The notes beneath the pieces were generated by a model, which had not been told where the DNA came from, searched no databases, and saw only the letters and a program-made list of their open reading frames with translations. Shown in pieces: positions 1-7,498 of a DNA stretch of 10,938 bases. The stretch is from Candidatus Latescibacterota bacterium (GTDB lineage: Bacteria; JAAXHH01; JACQVL01), in contig JACQVL010000187.1 of the NCBI GenBank assembly GCA_016209865.1, positions 1-10,938 of the forward strand, written 5' to 3'. Position 1 is the stretch's first letter. Each line of letters opens with the position of its first letter. The position numbers were made by a program, and so were the translations under genes.

Positions 1-463
1 ATATGGGACGACGATCACCGTCAACGTCCCGACCCATGTGGCGGGGGTGATGGATTTCGCCAACGGCGCGGTCGGGACGATCATCACCAGTTTTGACGTC
101 TGGGCCGCTCAACTCCCGCGCATCGAAATCTACGGGACGGACGGGTCGTTGAGTGTGCCTGACCCGAACGGATTCGGCGGCCCGGTTCGCGTCCGGCGCG
201 CGGGGGCGAGCGACTGGACGGACATGCCGCTCACGCATGGGTACACGACGCAGAGCCGGGGGGTCGGGGTGGCGGACATGGCGTACGCCTTGCGTTCAGG
301 CCGGCCGCACCGGGCGAACGGAGAACTGGCGTACCACGTGCTCGATATCATGCATGCCTTTCACGACGCCTCGGCCGACGGCCGGCATGTGGAACTGGCC
401 AGCACCTGCCGCCGGCCTGCGCCGTTGCCGCTCGGCCTGGCGGAGAACACGTTGGACGAATGA
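1..463 (+). CDS. Gfo/Idh/MocA-family oxidoreductase, C-terminal part (5' end outside window)
   Basis: The reading frame is open from base 2 and ends at TGA 461-463. The visible 153 or so residues match the C-terminal beta-sheet domain of NAD(P)-dependent Gfo/Idh/MocA oxidoreductases. Seen: the stretch [17 protein letters not shown], then [10 protein letters not shown], then a run ending in the [21 protein letters not shown] type of tail, all typical of the family's last 150 residues. Family members oxidise or reduce sugars, cyclitols and related alcohols in the cytoplasm. The Rossmann NAD-binding half lies upstream of the window, so substrate and catalytic Lys/His cannot be judged. The stop overlaps the start of the next gene (ATGA, 460-463), which suggests translational coupling and one operon. 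The family call is firm, the substrate unknown. Confidence 0.88.
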   Translation, partial: YGTTITVNVPTHVAGVMDFANGAVGTIITSFDVWAAQLPRIEIYGTDGSLSVPDPNGFGGPVRVRRAGASDWTDMPLTHGYTTQSRGVGVADMAYALRSGRPHRANGELAYHVLDIMHAFHDASADGRHVELASTCRRPAPLPLGLAENTLDE

Positions 464-1704
464 ACAGGCTCCCGGTACAGATGCTGGTCGCGCTCGTGTG
501 CGCGTGGGGCGGCGGGTGCTACAGGACGGAGCACAGTAACCCGCTGGATGGCCACTCCTCACTCCTGTTCGCGGACGAAGAGGGGCCTTCGCTCATCCAG
601 CCAGACGGCGCGGAACAGTGGTACGCCGGGACGACCCAGCAGATCATCTGGGGGACCGGCCACCGGTCGGCGGATACGACCGTCAGCCTGCGACTGTCGA
701 TCGATGACGGGCAGACGTACCCGTACGAGATCGCCAGCCGCGTCCCCAACCGGGGCACGTACGCCTGGCCGGTTCCGGATCTGCCGTCGAAACAGTGTCG
801 TGTCCAGGTTGTGGGCGCAACCACCCGCGGCGCGAGTCACGCGTCGTTCTCCATCCTCAGGAAGCCGGTCCCGCGACAGATGACCACCGGCGGGGGGGAA
901 TGGCCGTCCTGGCGGGGCGACCGTCTGGCCTTCATGTCGGACCGGACGGGCAACTCTGACGTCTGGGTGCTCAACATCGAGAGCAATCAGCTCGTCCAGG
1001 TCACGACCGATCCCCATTTCGACGGCTATCCGGCCTGGGACAAGAAGGGGTTGCATCTCGCGTTCACGTCTGCCCGCACCGGCCGGAACGAGGTCTGGGC
1101 GAGTTCGCTCTTCTTTGATGCTCGTGCCACGCAGACGCAGATTCAACTCACCACCACCGGGGGCGAGCAGTCGAGCTGGCAGCCGTTACCGGCCTCCAAA
1201 AAACTCGCGTATCTCTCCCCCCTCTTCGGGCAGTTTGACCTCGCCACCCTTGAATTCTCTCTACCCCTTTCCTCCTCGTCTGTCATCACCGCCCCACGCT
1301 TGTTGACTGACGATGGAGGGAAAATAAAGCCGGTCTGGGTCATCCGAACGTCTGATAATACGAACATCATCTACTTTCAAACGGTCAGACAGATGTTCGG
1401 CTCGACTGAGATTCAGACGATCCAGGCGGATGCCGCGTTCGCCCTGCCGAATTCCCTCTCGCTTCCGTTCACTTCACCTGTCCGCCATCCAGCCGTGTCG
1501 CCCAGCGGGACGAGGCTCGCCGTGAGTGTCGATGGAGATATCTGGATCGTCCCCTTAGCAGAAGGCAGAGTGACCGGGGCGCCGCTTCAGGTCACGTTCG
1601 ACCCGGCGGCGGAGGACGTGCCTGATTGGAGCACCGACCGTGACCTGGCCTTCCAGTCGCGTCAGACCGGACAATGGGAGATCTGGACGATCAGGGTGCC
1701 GTAA
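460..1704 (+). CDS. Predicted lipoprotein with Kre9/KNH-like Ig domain and six-unit TolB-like (PD40) propeller
   Basis: A 414-residue protein. Residues 1-19 form a short hydrophobic signal ending in Cys20 (AWGGGC). This is a lipobox-like site with a poor -3 residue, so lipid anchoring is likely but not certain. Residues about 45-133 look like the Kre9/KNH Ig-like domain (IQPDG...W..GT.Q.I.W, then [13 protein letters not shown] and GTYAWPVPD). From about 145 to the end there are six WD40-like beta-propeller (PD40) units, with anchors at [63 protein letters not shown] and [12 protein letters not shown], the number found in the TolB propeller. It probably binds a partner or substrate in the periplasm; nothing shows catalysis. 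Start 460 is chosen because ATGA overlaps the previous stop; the nearest GGAG (442-445) is rather far, consistent with coupling. The stretch 1200-1320 is pyrimidine-rich and less GC-rich than its surroundings, and it encodes a Ser-rich insertion (about 267-275) between units 3 and 4. Confidence 0.82.
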   Translation: MNRLPVQMLVALVCAWGGGCYRTEHSNPLDGHSSLLFADEEGPSLIQPDGAEQWYAGTTQQIIWGTGHRSADTTVSLRLSIDDGQTYPYEIASRVPNRGTYAWPVPDLPSKQCRVQVVGATTRGASHASFSILRKPVPRQMTTGGGEWPSWRGDRLAFMSDRTGNSDVWVLNIESNQLVQVTTDPHFDGYPAWDKKGLHLAFTSARTGRNEVWASSLFFDARATQTQIQLTTTGGEQSSWQPLPASKKLAYLSPLFGQFDLATLEFSLPLSSSSVITAPRLLTDDGGKIKPVWVIRTSDNTNIIYFQTVRQMFGSTEIQTIQADAAFALPNSLSLPFTSPVRHPAVSPSGTRLAVSVDGDIWIVPLAEGRVTGAPLQVTFDPAAEDVPDWSTDRDLAFQSRQTGQWEIWTIRVP

Positions 1705-1707
1705 AAA

Positions 1708-1798
1708 CCTCACCCATCCTCACCCAAACCCTCCCCTTCGCAAGGAGAGGGAAGGGGAGGGAGCGAAGCGGGAGGGGTTAGGTGAGGTATAGGATGAG
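1708..1798. repeat. Imperfect inverted repeat, intergenic dispersed-repeat type (family A)
   Basis: The gap between the lipoprotein gene and the ATPase gene is almost wholly one imperfect inverted repeat. The left part (1708-1735) has CCTCACCC twice followed by AACCCTCCCC. The right part (1769-1798) has GGGAGGGGTTAGGTGAGG and then TAGGATGAGG, its near reverse complement. The loop holds CTTCGCAAGGAGAGGGAAGG. Such CCTCACC...GGTGAGG elements are known as multi-copy intergenic repeats in several GC-rich bacteria; whether it is multi-copy here cannot be told from one window. In RNA it would form a long hairpin but lacks a U-tract, so it is not a classical terminator. Confidence 0.75.
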
Positions 1799-1800
1799 GA
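1796..1800 (+). promoter_or_regulatory. Ribosome binding site at the edge of the repeat
   Basis: GAGGA lies 7 bases before ATG 1808. All but its last two bases belong to the right arm of the family A inverted repeat, so the repeat supplies the translation signal of the ATPase gene and could hide it when folded. Confidence 0.6.
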
Positions 1801-1807
1801 ATTCCCT

Positions 1808-2713
1808 ATGCCCCAGGATTCATCACATTCTTTGTACGACTTCCTGTCCCGGTTAGAACGTCTGCTCGACAAGCTGGAGCGTGTCCTCGACCGGACGCTC
1901 GCCGGGCGGACGGACGGGGCGGACGTGTTCGCCTCCTGGGTCGCGTTCCGGTGGGTCCGGCGCGACGGCCGCGGCTGGCTGGAGGCCATCGTCCACCCCG
2001 ACCTGGCCCGGCTGGATGACCTGATCGGCCTCGACCGTGAGCTGGCCATCCTCATCCGGAACACCGAGCAGTTCGTCCGCGGTCTCCCGGCGAACAACGT
2101 CCTCATCTGGGGGGAACGGGGCACGGGCAAATCGTCGACCGTGAAGGGCCTGCTGACCCGGTTCGCCTCAGAGGGGCTGCGGATGATTGAAGTCCACAAG
2201 CACGACCTGACCGACCTCCCGCTGATCGTCGAACCCCTGTGGGAGCGGCCGGAGCGGTTTATCCTGTTCTGCGACGACCTGTCATTCGACGAGGGGGAAA
2301 GCCTGTACAAGGAGTTGAAGGCGATGTTAGAAGGGGGGCTGGCCGCCCGGCCGGGGAACGTCCTCATCTATGCCACGTCCAACCGCCGGCACCTGATGCC
2401 GGAGCGGTTCCGCGACAACCGGCCGGTGTTCAGCGATGAGGATGGCGAGATTCATCCCCAGGAAGGGGCGGAGGAGAAAGTCTCCCTGAGCGACCGGTTC
2501 GGCCTCTCGATCGGGTTCTACGGGATCGATCAGGACACGTACTTGCGGATCGTGACCCACTGGGCGGCCCAGCGGGGACTCCGGGTCGCGCCCGACACCC
2601 TCCGGCGCGAGGCGCTCCAGTGGGCGCAGCGGGCGAGCGGGCGGTCGGGACGGGTCGCCCGGCAGTTCATAGACGACCTGGCGGGACGGTTGGGGTTGGA
2701 GGGAGAAAAATGA
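1808..2713 (+). CDS. DUF815-type AAA+ ATPase
   Basis: A 301-residue cytoplasmic P-loop ATPase matching the DUF815 family in length and motifs. Seen: an N-terminal helical region (1-60); family-typical LDDLIGLDRE (69-78); Walker A GERGTGKS at 102-109; Walker B FILFCDD at 151-157 followed by LSFDEGE; a sensor-1-like segment LIYATSNRRHLMPE at 186-199; the SLSDRFGLSIGF block at 226-237 with a candidate arginine finger R230; and a C-terminal lid-like part with ASGRSGRVARQFIDDL (277-291). The family is widely distributed but its cellular role is not established; an ATP-driven remodelling role is inference from the AAA+ fold. The start at ATG 1808 is supported by GAGGA 7 bases upstream and by the family-like N-terminus. 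The gene stands alone, separated by repeats from both neighbours, and converges with the next gene. Confidence 0.92.
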   Translation: MPQDSSHSLYDFLSRLERLLDKLERVLDRTLAGRTDGADVFASWVAFRWVRRDGRGWLEAIVHPDLARLDDLIGLDRELAILIRNTEQFVRGLPANNVLIWGERGTGKSSTVKGLLTRFASEGLRMIEVHKHDLTDLPLIVEPLWERPERFILFCDDLSFDEGESLYKELKAMLEGGLAARPGNVLIYATSNRRHLMPERFRDNRPVFSDEDGEIHPQEGAEEKVSLSDRFGLSIGFYGIDQDTYLRIVTHWAAQRGLRVAPDTLRREALQWAQRASGRSGRVARQFIDDLAGRLGLEGEK

Positions 2714-2714
2714 C

Positions 2715-2832
2715 GGGGTACGGAATTCGGGGTACGGGGTTCGGGAAACAAAGAAGAAGCATTCGGGGTCTGCTTTCTGTTCTTTCCCGAATCTCGTCTT
2801 TCCCGAATCCCGAATCCCCAACCCCGAACCCC
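2715..2832. repeat. Long inverted repeat between convergent genes, possible two-way terminator (family B)
   Basis: The left arm (2715-2747) starts with a 14-bp unit repeated in tandem (GGGGTACGGAATTC, then GGGGTACGGGGTTC) and ends GGGAAA. The right arm (2799-2832) reads TTTCCCGAATCCCGAATCCC and then CAACCCCGAACCCC, an approximate reverse complement. The roughly 50-base loop itself holds an extra TCTTTCCCGAATC copy (2781-2793) directly repeated at 2797. Pieces built from ATTCGGG/CCCGAAT units are a known style of intergenic repeat in uncultured GC-rich bacteria. It starts one base after the ATPase stop codon and ends five bases before the stop of the convergent gene, so a role as a bidirectional terminator is plausible but inferred. 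Confidence 0.75.
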
Positions 2833-2837
2833 GGGGG

Positions 2838-5800
2838 TTATTTCACCAGCGCCATCTTCCTCGTCTTCACGAACGCGCCGGCTTCTAAGCGATAGAAGTA
2901 AATCCCGCTCGACACTCGTTCCCCGCTGTGACTCCGTCCGTTCCACCGGATCGCATAGAACCCGGCCTCCTTCGGCTCGTTGTGCAGCAGGGCCACGACT
3001 TCCTGTCCCAGCAGGTTGTAGACCTTGAGCGTGACGACACTGGCCGTGGGCAGGTCGAACCGGATTGTCGTTTCCGGGTTGAACGGGTTGGGGTAGTTCT
3101 GGCCTAACGCGAACACCTTCGGCGCACTCACCCGGATGGCGATCGGCCCGAACCGCGTGGACAGACCCGCCGCATAGACCGCTTCCACCTGGTAGTAGTA
3201 CACCTGATTGACCGTCACCCCTCGATCCACGTACTGGAACGCCTGACCCGTCACCGGGGTTTTCGTCAATTTCTCAAACCCCGCCTGCGGACGCAAACTC
3301 CGATAGACGTGGAACCCGGTCAGCCCCGGCTGCCCGCGCGCAATCGTCCAGGTCACTGTGACGACCCCCCGTTCATCCGTGGCCGCGAAGCTGGCCAGTT
3401 CCACGGCCGAGGGCTTACTCGTGCTGGCGATGAACGTCCGCTTGGCCGACCATCCGCCGTCGAACACGCTGTCGTTCGCCCGTGACCGCCAGTAGTAGCG
3501 CGTGCCACTGACCAGCGCCGTGCTGTCCGTCTGGCCGACATCCAGCACCTGCCAGTGGGTCGGGTTGGTGGACGTCCCCTGCGCGATGCCCGTCTTCGCG
3601 GCCGTCAGGGTCGTGAACAGAGAGTCTTCCGCCACCTGGAACGCGTACACGAGCGTCGCCCGGCTCGCATCCCCCGTCACCGGCGTGGCGTCCCCCACGA
3701 TCAGGACGGGCTTCAGGGAGACGGTATCCGGCGTGGCCACGGACGTCGGCGCGGTCGGCACCTGAGTCGTATTGGGGGTGACGTTCGCCGTGGCCGCCGA
3801 CGCCGTCCCCGTGTTGCCTCCCAAGTCGAGCGCCGCGACGGTGTAGCTGTACGCCGTCCCGTTCGTGACGTTCACATCCAGGTAGGTGGTGTCCTGCACG
3901 TTGGAGACGATTGCGGCGCTGTTGCGGGTGAGGTTATACCCCGCGATGCCGGAGGCGTCCGTGCTCGGGGCCCAGCGCACCCGCACCGCCCCGTCGCCAG
4001 GAATGGCCACGACCGTGGTGGGCGTGCTCGGCGGGGTCGCGTCTACGGAGGCGGGCATCTGCTGGTTGTCGAGCGCACTCAGCGCGGCCGGGGCGGGCAC
4101 CCGGGTGTCGTTCACGTTCACCGACCCGACCTTGAAGTAGTAGGTCTTATTCAGCGTCAGCTTCGTGACCGAGAGGCTGTGGGTCAGCGTCCCGGTCTGA
4201 TCCCCGACGGTGATCTTCGTGGCCAACGTCGCCACCGTGTCATAGTCGACGAAGCTCGTCGCCAGCTTGTCCGTCGTCCAGGTGACGGTCAGCGTCGCGC
4301 TCGTGTCCGGCTTGGCCACCGCCGCCTTCTGGATGGTGGAGAGCACCGGCTGGGCGGTGTCGGGCGTCGCCAGCGTGGTGAACGTGTTCGTCGCGCTGGG
4401 GGTCGGCCCGTTGTTACTCACGTCCGTCGAGAAGACCCGGTAGTAATACGGCGTACTGGTCGTCAGACTCGTCAACGTCAGGAGATGACTCGTCACCGGG
4501 GTTGCGTCGGTGACCGAGAGGGTGAGACTGTCCGGATGCGAGTTCGTCCCGAACCGCACCTCCGAGGAGGCGGCTTCATCCGTCGTCCAACTGACGGTCG
4601 CCCGGGTGTCTGACGGGGAGGCGGTGATGGAGGCGTCGCTGATGACCGGCGGGGTGGTATCCGCCGAGAGCGCGGTGGCTCCTACCGCCTGGGTGCTCTG
4701 CGTCGGCCCGTTGTTGCTCGGGTCGGTCGAGGCGACCTGGTAGGTGTACGTCGTGTTCGCCGCTAAGTTCGTCACGGTCAACTGATGGAGCGTCACCTGC
4801 GTCGGATCCTGCACGGTGTTCGTGAGATTCCCCCCGGCGCCGTAATTGACCACGCTCGTGCTGAGTTCGTCCGTCTCCCACTGGATGACGAGCTGGTTGT
4901 CGGTCTGGGCGATGACGCTCGGCCCGTTGAGGATGACCGGCGACTGGGTATCCGGCTGACTGTTCGTCGTGAACCGGCCGGTCGAGCCGGGGACCTGCCG
5001 GATGCCCGTGGGCACCAGCCGCCGGGAGTTCCCGACGACGATCACTTTGGCGAACACCGTGCCGGGCGGCCAGATCAACGCGTCCCCCGTCGGGGTGCTG
5101 GAGGTGATGACGAACAGGTACCCCATCCCCGGCGTCAGCCCGCTGACCCCGATCAGATGATGCCGGTCGAGCTCATCACTCCCCCGGACCAGGCTCTGAT
5201 CGACGGAGAACACCGCTGTCCCGTCCGGATCGGGCATGTAGTAGACGTACCCATCGCTCGGGATGTTCGTCCGCCAGCGGAAGACGACGTACGTATCCGT
5301 CTGGTAGACGAGCTGCGGGGAGATGACAAAGTCCAGCTTCGGCACCTGGCCGCTCGCCCGGGTGCGGAATCGCTCCACCCGGCTCCTCACGCTCCGGTTG
5401 TTGGACACCCGCGTCGAGCGGACGAAGTACCGGTAGATCGTCTCCGGCATCAGACCGGTGAGGATCACGACATGCTGGTTCGTGGGCACCGCGTCGACGA
5501 CGGTCATGGTATCCGTCGTCCCCTGTTTCCAGAACACCACCTCACTGTTACTCGCCACATCGGTCACCCACGTGATGATGGCCGTGGTATCGGTCACCCC
5601 GTAGAAGTCCGCGTTCGGCGGGACGATGATGACCGGCGGCAGGGTGTCGAGTTCGGCGGGCGTCTGGACGGTCATCGTGTCGCTCGAGGCCGTCCCTCCA
5701 GCCGCTTCTGACTGGACGAAATAGTAGTAGAGCTTGCCGGACTTCAGTCCCGTCAGGGTCACCCGGTGCCGGCGCTCAAGGCTGGCATCCGTGACGATCT

Positions 5801-6971
5801 GTGTCGCCAGGACGGCGGTCGAATCATACAGCACCGTGCTGGTGGCCCGGCGATCCGTCTCCCAGAAGATCAGCGCGCTCGTCGTCGTGATATCCAGCGC
5901 GACCGGTCCCAGGGTGATCCGCGGCGGGGCGATATCGGGAATCCCCCGCGTCTTGAACGAATCGATCAGACTGCTCACCGTCTGGCCGAACGGGTCGGTC
6001 GAGCGCACCCGGAAGTAGTAGCGCGTCGCCTTCTGCAACCCGGCCAGCGCCACCTGATGCTCGGTCACCCCCGTCGAGTCCGCCGCCGTCTCGGCCGAAT
6101 CCCCTAACGCGGGCGTCGTCCCGTAGAACACCCGGCTATCGCTCGGCCGGTTCGTCCGCCAGAGGACGATCGCGGTCGTCGTATCCGGCTCGACCACCGG
6201 CCGGCGCGTGATATCAGGGGGCCGTGGGGGTCTGATATCCTGCGCGCGGACTCCGACAAGATCGGACAGATGGGTAATCCGGACGAACAGGTCGTTCCCC
6301 TTCGTCGCAGAAAAGATGCCCTCCCGCGTGAGCCCGTCCGGCGTCAAGAACGCCAGCCCCAGCTCGTCGAACGGTGTTCCAGTGAACCCGGAGTGCTCCA
6401 GTAACGCCACGAAGTTGCCCAGGGGCAGTTTCAAGACGGCCGGGAACCCGTCCCGGAAGTCATACCGCGCCAGCACCCCGTACTTGGTTTCGATCGTCAT
6501 CCGGATGAAGAAGAAAATAGGAATCGTGTCCCCGTCGACGACGACCGGGGCAATCTTAATATTATCCTGGTCGGTCGCATCGATATTGCGAATATTGAAG
6601 TTAAGGGTAATATCCTCATCTGCGATTGATTCCTCGGGAATCAGGAGGGAGAGTGCCGTGAGGGCGTCCACGAATGGTTGGAGCAGCTCGCCATTTGGAA
6701 GGCCCGTCACATCATGCTGTTCGAGGATATTGGGAACACCAAGATCGATCGTGCCCGAATCGATCGGGACGGTGACGGTGATCGCGCCCAGGATGGGCAC
6801 CTGGATCTTGGCGGTGACCGTCACCCGCGCCTTGATCTGCCGTTGTTGGGGGTGTTGGGCTGAAGCCACCGATGCACTCAAGAGCAGCATGAATGGCAGG
6901 CACCACGCGGCCATACGTTGTAAGCTCTTGGATGAGCAAAAAATCCTGAACAGCACGCAAGTTCGGTTCAT
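2838..6971 (-). CDS. Giant secreted multi-FN3 protein with PAP-like domains and C-terminal type IX-type sorting domain
   Basis: A 1377-residue protein starting at 6971. That start is preferred over the longer frame beginning at 7064 because it has a strong GGGAGGGG ribosome site and opens directly into a signal peptide (hydrophobic about 20-35, cleavage ASA|Q at 38/39). Residues about 39-245 form a domain I do not recognise. From about 247 to 1285 come roughly ten FN3-type domains. Domains 1-7 repeat the pattern W-x-T-(D/N)-x(3)-S-x-V-x-(Y/F), then L-T-x-L-x(4)-Y-Y-x-(F/V)-x-V-x-S-T, which resembles the purple acid phosphatase N-terminal/FN3 fold. Domain 8 is a classical FN3; 9 and 10 are more diverged. 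Domains 5 and 6 share SNNGPT and look like a recent duplication. Residues about 1286-1377 are the sorting domain: QNYPNPFNPETTIRFDLP, VYNLLGQEV, SGIYFYRL, ending KTRKMALVK. It is probably exported and attached to or released from the cell surface. No catalytic domain is visible; binding or adhesion is inference. Confidence 0.88.
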   Translation of the reverse strand: MNRTCVLFRIFCSSKSLQRMAAWCLPFMLLLSASVASAQHPQQRQIKARVTVTAKIQVPILGAITVTVPIDSGTIDLGVPNILEQHDVTGLPNGELLQPFVDALTALSLLIPEESIADEDITLNFNIRNIDATDQDNIKIAPVVVDGDTIPIFFFIRMTIETKYGVLARYDFRDGFPAVLKLPLGNFVALLEHSGFTGTPFDELGLAFLTPDGLTREGIFSATKGNDLFVRITHLSDLVGVRAQDIRPPRPPDITRRPVVEPDTTTAIVLWRTNRPSDSRVFYGTTPALGDSAETAADSTGVTEHQVALAGLQKATRYYFRVRSTDPFGQTVSSLIDSFKTRGIPDIAPPRITLGPVALDITTTSALIFWETDRRATSTVLYDSTAVLATQIVTDASLERRHRVTLTGLKSGKLYYYFVQSEAAGGTASSDTMTVQTPAELDTLPPVIIVPPNADFYGVTDTTAIITWVTDVASNSEVVFWKQGTTDTMTVVDAVPTNQHVVILTGLMPETIYRYFVRSTRVSNNRSVRSRVERFRTRASGQVPKLDFVISPQLVYQTDTYVVFRWRTNIPSDGYVYYMPDPDGTAVFSVDQSLVRGSDELDRHHLIGVSGLTPGMGYLFVITSSTPTGDALIWPPGTVFAKVIVVGNSRRLVPTGIRQVPGSTGRFTTNSQPDTQSPVILNGPSVIAQTDNQLVIQWETDELSTSVVNYGAGGNLTNTVQDPTQVTLHQLTVTNLAANTTYTYQVASTDPSNNGPTQSTQAVGATALSADTTPPVISDASITASPSDTRATVSWTTDEAASSEVRFGTNSHPDSLTLSVTDATPVTSHLLTLTSLTTSTPYYYRVFSTDVSNNGPTPSATNTFTTLATPDTAQPVLSTIQKAAVAKPDTSATLTVTWTTDKLATSFVDYDTVATLATKITVGDQTGTLTHSLSVTKLTLNKTYYFKVGSVNVNDTRVPAPAALSALDNQQMPASVDATPPSTPTTVVAIPGDGAVRVRWAPSTDASGIAGYNLTRNSAAIVSNVQDTTYLDVNVTNGTAYSYTVAALDLGGNTGTASAATANVTPNTTQVPTAPTSVATPDTVSLKPVLIVGDATPVTGDASRATLVYAFQVAEDSLFTTLTAAKTGIAQGTSTNPTHWQVLDVGQTDSTALVSGTRYYWRSRANDSVFDGGWSAKRTFIASTSKPSAVELASFAATDERGVVTVTWTIARGQPGLTGFHVYRSLRPQAGFEKLTKTPVTGQAFQYVDRGVTVNQVYYYQVEAVYAAGLSTRFGPIAIRVSAPKVFALGQNYPNPFNPETTIRFDLPTASVVTLKVYNLLGQEVVALLHNEPKEAGFYAIRWNGRSHSGERVSSGIYFYRLEAGAFVKTRKMALVK

Positions 6972-6976
6972 GAATA

Positions 6977-6984
6977 CCCCTCCC
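6977..6984 (-). promoter_or_regulatory. Ribosome binding site deciding the start of the giant FN3 protein
   Basis: On the minus strand GGGAGGGG is followed, 7 bases after its GGAGG core, by ATG at 6971. None of the earlier in-frame starts up to 7064 has a comparable site, and they would put 31 extra residues in front of the signal peptide. Confidence 0.75.
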
Positions 6985-7031
6985 TCTTCAGATGGAATGT
7001 GGAAACAGATTGCAAGGGTCATCGATCTTTC

Positions 7032-7060
7032 GTAATATATTATCAATATCGACCGAGCAA
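7032..7060 (-). promoter_or_regulatory. Candidate proximal promoter of the giant FN3 protein gene
   Basis: On the minus strand TTGCTC (7060-7055) and TATTAC (7037-7032) are 17 bases apart within the only strongly AT-rich patch near the gene. Transcription would start near 7025, giving a leader of about 54 bases. Both boxes are only partial matches to the sigma-70 consensus. Confidence 0.35.
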
Positions 7061-7188
7061 GCAAGGCATGGGACTGGACAGGTGGGATTCTCTACCGTTG
7101 AAGGTAGTGACCGATCCGATGTCTGAATATGACCCACATCACATCACGACCCACGCCGTCATCGGGAATCGACTCGAGGAACGTCCAT

Positions 7189-7217
7189 AGTGTACTATAG
7201 AGAAAAGGAGGTGTCAA
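7189..7217 (-). promoter_or_regulatory. Candidate distal promoter of the giant FN3 protein gene (consensus -35)
   Basis: On the minus strand a perfect TTGACA (7217-7212) is followed after exactly 17 bases by TACACT (7194-7189). Transcription would start near 7182 and give a leader of about 210 bases. The -35 box and spacing are the best sigma-70 match in the window; the -10 box is a 4-of-6 match. Confidence 0.5.
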
Positions 7218-7345
7218 CAGAAAATATGGGGGCGCGTGTAGCCGAGCCGGACTGAACGAGGGAGACGCATATCATCACAGACGCGCTTGTAGTCGAGTGG
7301 AGGACAGCCCCCCCCTGGACACGAAATTTTTTTAGGATGAGGCTC

Positions 7346-7372
7346 TTGACTTTTGGGTGAAATCATTATAGT
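7346..7372 (+). promoter_or_regulatory. Candidate promoter of the molybdenum hydroxylase operon
   Basis: TTGACT (7346-7351) and TATAGT (7367-7372) are good single boxes but only 15 bases apart, shorter than ideal. They lie in an AT-rich stretch directly before the palindrome, so a transcript would begin near 7379-7380 and carry the palindrome at its 5' end. Confidence 0.4.
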
Positions 7373-7381
7373 GATTGTATA

Positions 7382-7409
7382 GTAGGGGCGCAGAATTCTG
7401 CGCCCCTAC
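7382..7409. repeat. Perfect 28-bp palindrome (family C)
   Basis: GTAGGGGCGCAGAA is followed at once by its exact reverse complement TTCTGCGCCCCTAC. The GTAGGGGCG...CGCCCCTAC ends resemble a known kind of short dispersed intergenic palindrome. No T-tract follows, so it is not a simple terminator. As RNA it would fold into a stem near the 5' end of the hydroxylase operon message, about 95 bases before the first start codon; as DNA it could be a dimeric protein site. Confidence 0.8.
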
Positions 7410-7493
7410 AAAGATTCCCCATTGTTGATTCGTAGAACCATCGGGCAGGGATGAGCCGAACCTGGCGCCTGCCCCGAACCCACGACCCCACAA

Positions 7494-7498
7494 AGGAG
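7494..7498 (+). promoter_or_regulatory. Ribosome binding site supporting a TTG start
   Basis: AGGAG (within AAAGGAG) stands 7 bases before TTG 7506. No ATG or GTG in the same frame is close to it, and the protein N-terminus from this TTG (YDFDYASP) matches the usual start of the family. Confidence 0.75.

Noticed and set aside
1708-1798. Classical rho-independent terminator
   Set aside because: The hairpin is long and imperfect and no T-tract follows; it fits a dispersed repeat better.
1720-2367. 215-codon minus-strand frame over the ATPase gene
   Set aside because: Ser/Arg-rich shadow of the DUF815 gene whose Walker motifs are on the plus strand.
3555-4613. 352-codon open frame on the plus strand
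   Set aside because: It lies antisense to the FN3 array, is Arg/Gly/His-rich and low-complexity, and has no domain signature. It is the expected mirror of a GC-rich gene.
4785-5711. 308-codon open frame on the plus strand
   Set aside because: Same reasons: antisense to the FN3 array, compositionally skewed, no recognisable motif or ribosome site.
6208-7035. 275-codon plus-strand frame over the start of the FN3 gene
   Set aside because: It is the complement of a region with a good signal peptide, ribosome site and coding logic on the minus strand, and its own product resembles nothing.
7226-7255. Nine-residue leader peptide after AAGGAGG
   Set aside because: The spacing from the ribosome-like site to ATG is about 14 bases, too long, and the AAGGAGGTGTCAA stretch is better explained as the minus-strand promoter region around TTGACA.
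7232-7297. Direct repeat as a regulator operator pair
   Set aside because: Two 15-bp copies at 13 of 15 identity, 51 bases apart, are too weak to claim as binding sites without more evidence.
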